A stretch of 64,000 nt of DNA from Triatoma infestans (taxonomy: Eukaryota; Arthropoda; Insecta; Hemiptera; Reduviidae). Position numbers and translations under genes: made by a program. The DNA lies in assembly GCA_011037195.1 (NCBI GenBank), contig JAAEAF010001591.1, forward strand, positions 57,799 to 121,798, in the 5' to 3' direction. The notes beneath the pieces are model-generated. The model was not told the origin of the DNA. It made no database searches and saw only the letters and a list, made by a program, of their open reading frames with translations. Shown here piece by piece: positions 58,901 to 64,000 of this stretch; the first letter of the stretch is position 1, and every line of letters starts with the position of its first letter.

Positions 58901-59619
58901 ATGCCAGATTCCAAATTTGAAGCAAATGTGATAATAGAATATTGTGAGAACTTTACAAGAGCAACTATTGAGTGCTTCACAGCAGATTTTGTCTTGTTGG
59001 GAAACACTAGGTAAACTCGTTTCTGGCGTTTGCATTCAGAACGTTTGCTCATTTAATTGCATTTTTTTTTTATGAAGATGGCTTTTAACTTCTTGTAGAC
59101 AAAATGTTTGTAATTTGCCTACAATCTAATTAATCTAACTTGTGGCCAAACTAAACAGCGCTGGGAACCTACAGAAAATCGCCATCTGGTAAACAACCTT
59201 CATACCAAAGTTTTCGTTTTTTATTCAATTCAGAAATATATTTTCTAAATGCTTGATTGCTCAATTATTTCACAGAAAAAAAAATTGTATAATCAATTAC
59301 TTTCAATTATTTCGTTCATAAATATCAATTAAAATTCGCTCATATAATCTGAAATTAAAATTACTTAATGTTTTTTTCTTAAATGCATTCATACGTACAA
59401 TACTGTTATACTAATTACGTGACCAGTTATAATCATGTATGCATGTTATTTAATGTTTCTATCATCTTAAATTGAACCATTAATCTTTTTTTATTTTTTT
59501 TGTCTTGTTTACGGTTGCAAAGTATAGTTTCTTTGTGTCAGTGTATTAAATATCAATAAAAATAATACAAAATTTCTTAATGTGGTAACATTTTGTTTTA
59601 TTAACAACTTTATCCGGAA

Positions 59620-59935
59620 CTCGCAAACGAGACTTGAACGAAAAGCAGTGAAGCATCGTTAGATACTATTGCTTCTACAGCTAGAAGGGGAGAAAAAACG
59701 CGCCACAAGCACTGAGAGGGGTCAATTCTTCAATTGTGTTACTATAGGCTATATTCCAATATAAGGTGTTTGCCAGGTGAGGGTTACAAACCTCATTCGG
59801 TTGTTGTCGAGGCTGAATAACGCATTGTTGGGGCATATTGTAGTGGGTTGGGTGGTCGGTCAAGCTACCTAACACTCCATCTCCGCTCCTCATAGTCCTA
59901 GAAAAATCCATATCATTTTTGTGCTGCCATAATCA
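59620..59935 (-). other. Unassigned less AT-rich segment with an open frame
   Basis: A 76-codon minus frame (59681-59911) includes DFSRTMRSGDGVLGSLTDHP and THYNMPQQCVIQPRQQPNEV. It is flanked by AT-rich DNA. Composition suggests an old insert, perhaps from the untranslated or ORF1 part of a retrotransposon. I recognise no domain. Confidence 0.3.
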
Positions 59936-60059
59936 ATGATTATCGTCTGTGCGATTCTGTCAGTTTCAAGACATGTTGCATCCAATAACTGATTGTAATC
60001 AACCTCCCCAGGATGTTTATGATAAATTTCATCGTCTGAATGTCATGTTAATTTTTGTG

Positions 60060-60215
60060 TCTTTAATAATTGAAATCCCTATCTTATCCTGCAACAGCTT
60101 GGCCTGGAAACCTGTCCTATAAACTTAAAAGACAATACACTTGAAAATGTCTTAACGAAGCATAAAAAGAAGCCACTGGAAGTGTTGCAATCAATATTCA
60201 TTCTTAGAACCTAAC
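60060..60215 (+). other. Short open stretch, unassigned
   Basis: After CTGCAACAG (60100) a frame reads LGLETCPINLKDNTLENVLT and KHKKKPLEVLQSIF before a stop. It has a candidate acceptor but no donor and does not resemble Spire. I list it only as unexplained. Confidence 0.15.
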
Positions 60216-60589
60216 TTACTATTTATATTTTTAGTTCGGTACTTTATGGCAAAAGTATAGTTATCTAAACAATTAGCTATAGAATAAATTTAAAACAAAA
60301 AAATCTAAAATAAAGTGACTCATTATCTAACGATTACGTTCTAGAGAACTTTCCTTATCTTAGATTTACCTTAGTTTTTTTTTTTTTATAAATTAATAAA
60401 TTAACTACTCATGAAACTGAGTAATTGCACAAATATACATAAATCTTTCTTGATAGCATTTATATACATAAAAAATTGATATGAATCTTAAACGTCTTAC
60501 TTTTATTGATTGACAGTTGGCCTTAATGTAATTTAAGATGTGGACCCTACATTACATAGAAATGGTACTTTACTTAATTCACAAAGAAA

Positions 60590-60800
60590 AATTTAACCTG
60601 GCAGCAGCCCATTTCACTACCTTCCCGATATCTTCTATATTCCCGAAATGATATTACAAACAAAAGTGTCTGATTTAATATACTAAGTTTCAACAAAAAG
60701 TTAAGAGTTTGTTCCCAGGAAATCGCGAAAAAAAAAACAATTGCACTTCGGTTCAGAAACTTTATTTTTGTCCCCAGATAGAATAGATGTCACTATTGAA
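60590..60800 (+). repeat. Family K fragment, diverged
   Basis: ATTACAAACAAAAGTGTCTG, TACTAAGTTTCAACAAAAAG and AATTGCACTTCGGTTCAG follow the family's internal order. Confidence 0.45.
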
Positions 60801-61255
60801 CTTTCTACCATTTTTATTTTTGAATAATTAAGAGTCTAGGCCCCAGGTCTAGGCCTGGGGCCAAATATATTTGGTTCAAATATTTCTTAATATTTTCTAA
60901 ATAACTAATGAACTTGCTCAGTTCTTTAAAATGAATACATATTTAATATTTTTAATTGTCCGCTTAACTTAAATTTACAAATTTTAGAGATTTCATTTTT
61001 GTATTATATGTATAATTATAAATTTCAAGTTTTATTCTTATTCCACAAATTATTAAAATCCCAAATCCTAATTTAAATAAAAATGCTTCCTCTTATTAAC
61101 AAAGAGAGAGTAAGAGAGAATAAAAACATAACCTTCAAATTACTTCCCATTATGAGTTATTTATCCCCTATAATAAATTCGAGAATCCTGAAATTATAAT
61201 TGCGTTTTACCTAGATTCAGTTTGGAATCCACGTAAAGATAGGGATCCTGAGCTG

Positions 61256-61645
61256 ATTCATTACATAAAGTAAGTAAAGTAAAGTAAATGCCTATTTTTC
61301 AGTCGGGCTTGACGCCCAAATACCAAATTGGTGTCGTGGACGGTGCTACTTTATTATTAACATTTTTTAAACGAATATAAAAATTTAACTGTATCGATGG
61401 GGGGTAGTTGTTAATAGGGACCACAGGGACTTGAATGGGGACTCCCACATCATACAAATCCATGTTCATACACCGAAAAATACAATCACTCAAACGATAC
61501 ACCAACACCCAATGCTAAACTACCACCCGAAACACACGGCCTCGAATTCATACAAAGGCATAACAAAATCAAATAGGCACGGTAGGCACAAAACAGAGCA
61601 AATTCAAAAACCCAATTTGTCACTTAATCTTTAATAAATAAAATG
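61256..61645 (-). mobile_element. Possible retroposon with (ACTTT)n tail
   Basis: AAAGT repeats at 61267-61288 would be a 3' tail on the minus strand. The body differs from its surroundings (CAGTCGGGCTTGACGCCC, then C-rich, G-poor sequence at 61440-61620). The minus frame 61299-61508 has no known motif. This is a guess from composition and tail. Confidence 0.3.
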
Positions 61646-62039
61646 ATAATAAAGTTTTGCAAGAGATACTATTTTGTAAACTGACCTAGAGAATCTGGTT
61701 CACAAAGAAAGAATGTACATTTATTTTTTTTTTTCAATTATTTTATATTCAAAAATAGATTGCAATATATTTGAATGCCACTAGGGTTACAAACTAGTAT
61801 TACATTTAGTTATATTTAAATCCTTTCTAATGTTGCCTTATTTTATTTTTTTATAAACCTGTTAGATGAGTGATAAATGGCTTCTCTAACTTTTTACATA
61901 TGTATTGTATATTTTCTATAAGAATTCATTAGACAATAGTTGTTGTGTCCTTTCTACATTGGTTTATAAATGAAATTTTAATTAAAAACAAAACATTGAA
62001 TTAATATTAATACAAAGATTGCTCAAATTGTTCATTTAT

Positions 62040-62261
62040 CATTTTGCCAACAATGTTTTACGTCACAGATATTCTCGTCCACGCCCGCAAGGGGTATCAG
62101 TTGCATGCAGTAACTTGCGGAGTAGCGTCCCCAGAGAGTCGCTATAGAACAGTACACAATAAACTTAAACTACATACACTCTACACTTTACAGATAAGGA
62201 CAAACACAGTACACAAACTAGGGTCTCCATCCCTAGTTAATTGGCGAAAGCCAAAGGAGAA
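62040..62261. other. Unassigned less AT-rich segment
   Basis: It includes TCGTCCACGCCCGCAAGGGG and GAGTAGCGTCCCCAGAGAGT, and leads straight into the SINE copy at 62262. No motif is recognised in its 85-codon frame. Confidence 0.3.
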
Positions 62262-62365
62262 GGAAGGGATTAGCTCAGTGGTCAGGCCAGCAGTGCACTG
62301 AGAAGGCTCCGGGCGTCAATGACCATAGATGTTGACGCGCCATGAATTAAAAAAATAAAAATAAA
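62262..62365 (+). mobile_element. SINE family S1, internally deleted copy
   Basis: GAAGGGATTAGCTCAGTGGT (A-box region) jumps directly to GGCCAGCAGTGCACTGAGAA, GGCTCCGGGCGTCAATGACC and GTTGACGCGCCATGAATTAA with an A-rich tail. The B-box and the middle of the body (about 130 bp in the 6172 copy) are absent. Confidence 0.8.
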
Positions 62366-62539
62366 AGAAGATATTGTCTTAATCATTGTATTTCTTGTAA
62401 AATATAACCATCAGTGAAATATCCTAGCTCTTCATCAAACTATGTGCCTTAGTTTTTAGAAACAAACAAATACGTTCATTATAATTATTATTATTTATTT
62501 ATTTTTTGAATGAGCATCTTTCCTATTTCCTTGTTTATT

Positions 62540-62766
62540 AGTCCGAGATGCGGGCCCTATGCGGCTGCCTCTCTCACGTATACCTTGAGCCGGTCCTGCT
62601 TACGGGAAATTCTTATGGCACAGTGTTCTGTATGACTCCTACTTCTGCAATGTTATCGATTTGTGTCATCCTTATCAGTCTGAATAATTTGGCGTTCCCT
62701 CATACGAAAATAAATTGTAGAAAAGTTCTATCTGAAAGACTCTATCGTACGCCATTTTTGAAATGA
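62540..62766 (+). other. Unassigned less AT-rich segment with an open frame
   Basis: A 72-codon frame begins near ATG 62548, including LCGCLSHVYLEPVLLTGNSY. Composition contrasts with the flanks. There is an acceptor-like TTTATTAG at 62533-62540. I do not recognise it, and it is not Spire-like. Confidence 0.2.
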
Positions 62767-63254
62767 ACATAAAGTTGATATCTGGTGGGAATTAATAGAA
62801 CTAAACATGTTGTTAATATTGTGATGTTTAAGACAAGTTGTCATTCGTGGGAATGTTTTCGTAGTTTTTTGTTTTGTTTAAGACACTAGATAATATAACC
62901 ATTAAAGTGTTAACTAAAGATTTTCGGTTTTTATCTTATATTTACTAAAAGCCTCTTATATATTTAAGTTTGAGATTATATTTTATTGAATAAGAAACAT
63001 TGAACTTTTCTAGAATTTCATTTTGTTTTTAATATTTAAATAAAATTTTATAAAACTTGATATTTCTATTTTTATTACAAAATTATTTAGGATATCATTA
63101 GCTGTATTTACAGTTATCTAAATGCATATATATATATAACCGTTCACTTATTATCTGTATATAATTGTGTAACTAAATAAAAACGTAATTTATTTCCTCA
63201 GCATTGACATGGTATGTACTGATTATGTTCATTACCAGTTTTATAATAACTTAA

Positions 63255-63279
63255 GTATATATATATATATATATATATG
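63255..63279. repeat. (TA)n microsatellite
   Basis: About 12 TA units. Confidence 0.95.
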
Positions 63280-63721
63280 AATGATTTATTCCCTAATATA
63301 GGAAAACATGTTGGACGTGTAATAATGTAACAATAATAAGGAAGTTATTAACTTATAACAAATAGCAATCAAGAAATACATTTCTGATATTTCTGTTCCT
63401 ATGGTTTTTTTAGATTATTATCAAAATATTATTTTGTTTTGTAGATTTTTATCAAAATGGATAAGGATGCTAGATTTTTATGATCATAAAAAAAAGTATA
63501 TTGGAGTGAATAGTAAAAATACAAAGATACTTTTATCAATGAAAAAATTTTAATCAATGAATTGGTCACAGTTCTGATCTGTCTGAGACTATAATTTATT
63601 GTTTTCAATATAACATAGCAGGCCTGCGAACAGGTCTCAGCGTCTGGTGCCCTGTACAGCACCTGAGATCCATCCAATCCATTTTAATTTTAAGTAAGCC
63701 TACCTGATCTCATGATCACTT

Positions 63722-63889
63722 TTTACATTCCCTTACTGCTGTAAGAGAAAGTATTGCGAACGTGTCAAATTTTCTAAATTAAGTGTTTCATCGGAGATAT
63801 ATGTCACGAGGTCCCCTGAATAAGAAAAAAATCTGGTGTAAAATGCTCACCCGACTTTCTCTTACTCCTTTCCTGTTAATCTATATATA
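63722..63889. repeat. Family K right end (reverse) joined to left end (forward)
   Basis: 63722-63822 is the right end in reverse (GTAAGAGAAAGTATTGCGAA, then GAGGTCCCCTGAATAAG). At 63828 it switches to the forward left end (AAATCTGGTGTAAAATGCTC and CCGACTTTCTCTTACTCC), cut at about 63889 by the Helitron-like end. Confidence 0.7.
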
Positions 63890-64000
63890 TAAAAATTCAG
63901 CATCCGTATGTTTGTGGCCGCAAAACTCGAAAAGTAGTAGATGGATTGACTTGAAATTTTTACACAACGTTGCATTTCCATATAAGAGTGTTTATATATA
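63890..64000 (+). mobile_element. Helitron-like 5' terminus, cut by window end
   Basis: TCTATATATATAAAAATTCA followed by GTATGTTTGTGGCCGCAAAA, CTCGAAAAGTAGTAGATGGA and TGAAATTTTTACACAACGTT closely follows the usual 5' end of animal Helitrons (TC, TATATATATAAAA, GTATGTTTG, CTCGAAAAC-G, ACCGATT, TGAAATTT). The 3' hairpin and CTRR end lie outside the window, so autonomy cannot be judged. Confidence 0.7.

Larger units (their letters stand above)
54032..64000. other. spire intron, open to the right
   Basis: At least 10 kb after the WH2 exon with no convincing further spire exon. I looked for WH2 helices (EEI-R-L), the Spir box and FYVE cysteines and found none. Empty AT-rich stretches: 54570-55680, 55935-56800, 58905-59610, 59940-60585, 60805-61250, 61645-62035, 62365-62540 and 62770-63720. 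Confidence 0.65.

Noticed and set aside
60100..60215. Spire exon after CTGCAACAG
   Set aside because: The short frame has no Spire similarity and no donor before its stop.
61256..61290. CRISPR-like or tandem array
   Set aside because: It is a short AAAGT run, probably a retroposon tail; no spacers or repeats exist.
62533..62640. Further spire exon after TTTATTAG
   Set aside because: Frames give no WH2, Spir-box or FYVE residues, and the local phase and donor do not fit phase 1.

Overview
This is AT-rich nuclear DNA from an animal, almost certainly an arthropod and most likely an insect. It has one recognisable cellular gene, interrupted by introns of about 7, 9.4 and 19 kb, and a dense load of degraded transposable elements. 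I cannot name the species. The TE mix (Jockey- and R1-type LINEs, Penelope-like elements, Tc1, PIF/Harbinger, Helitron, tRNA-derived SINEs) fits an insect with a large AT-rich genome.

The cellular gene is spire (spir), the actin nucleator, on the + strand. Four internal coding exons are visible: 18013-18122 (acidic end of the KIND domain), 25110-25286 (KIND C-terminal helices), 34734-34976 (first two WH2-type actin-binding segments) and 53917-54031 (third WH2-type segment). All have good AG/GT borders, and phases agree (phase 0 at the three internal junctions). The first coding exons lie left of the window, the rest of the WH2 cluster, Spir box and FYVE-like finger lie right of it. So nearly everything else in the window is spire intron. 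About 214 codons are present; no complete cellular gene was found.

Region by region: 1-18012 (upstream intron) is a nest of repeats. A roughly 1-kb dispersed family, called K here, has ends resembling ACTTTCTCTTACTCC / GGAGTAAGAGAAAGT and an internal period of about 300 bp. It occurs some 20 times in the window and is the landing site for LINE 3' ends, a 443-bp SINE-like element and palindromic elements, several with readable target-site duplications. 16456-17270 holds a dead Tc1 transposon. 18123-34733 (introns 1 and 2) contains a SINE, a LINE remnant, a Penelope-like retroelement with YIDD reverse transcriptase and GIY-YIG endonuclease flanked by a perfect 12-bp duplication, and a local 180-bp duplication. 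34977-53916 (intron 3) contains a LINE with an intact 202-codon RNase H/zinc-knuckle reading frame, a short Penelope copy, a fold-back PIF/Harbinger derivative with TTA target duplication, a Jockey 3' end and several K copies. 54032-64000 (intron 4, open to the right) has two adjacent LINE 3' ends, SINE copies and, at the very end, a Helitron-like 5' terminus.

The most interesting signal is a set of small ribozyme-like motifs. Both Penelope copies carry an apparently complete hammerhead core, and three palindromic elements with 12-14 bp target duplications carry a related hammerhead in head-to-head orientation. Two more palindromes look like diverged relatives. Coordinates for repeat edges are estimates by eye; exon, TIR and TSD coordinates were counted base by base.
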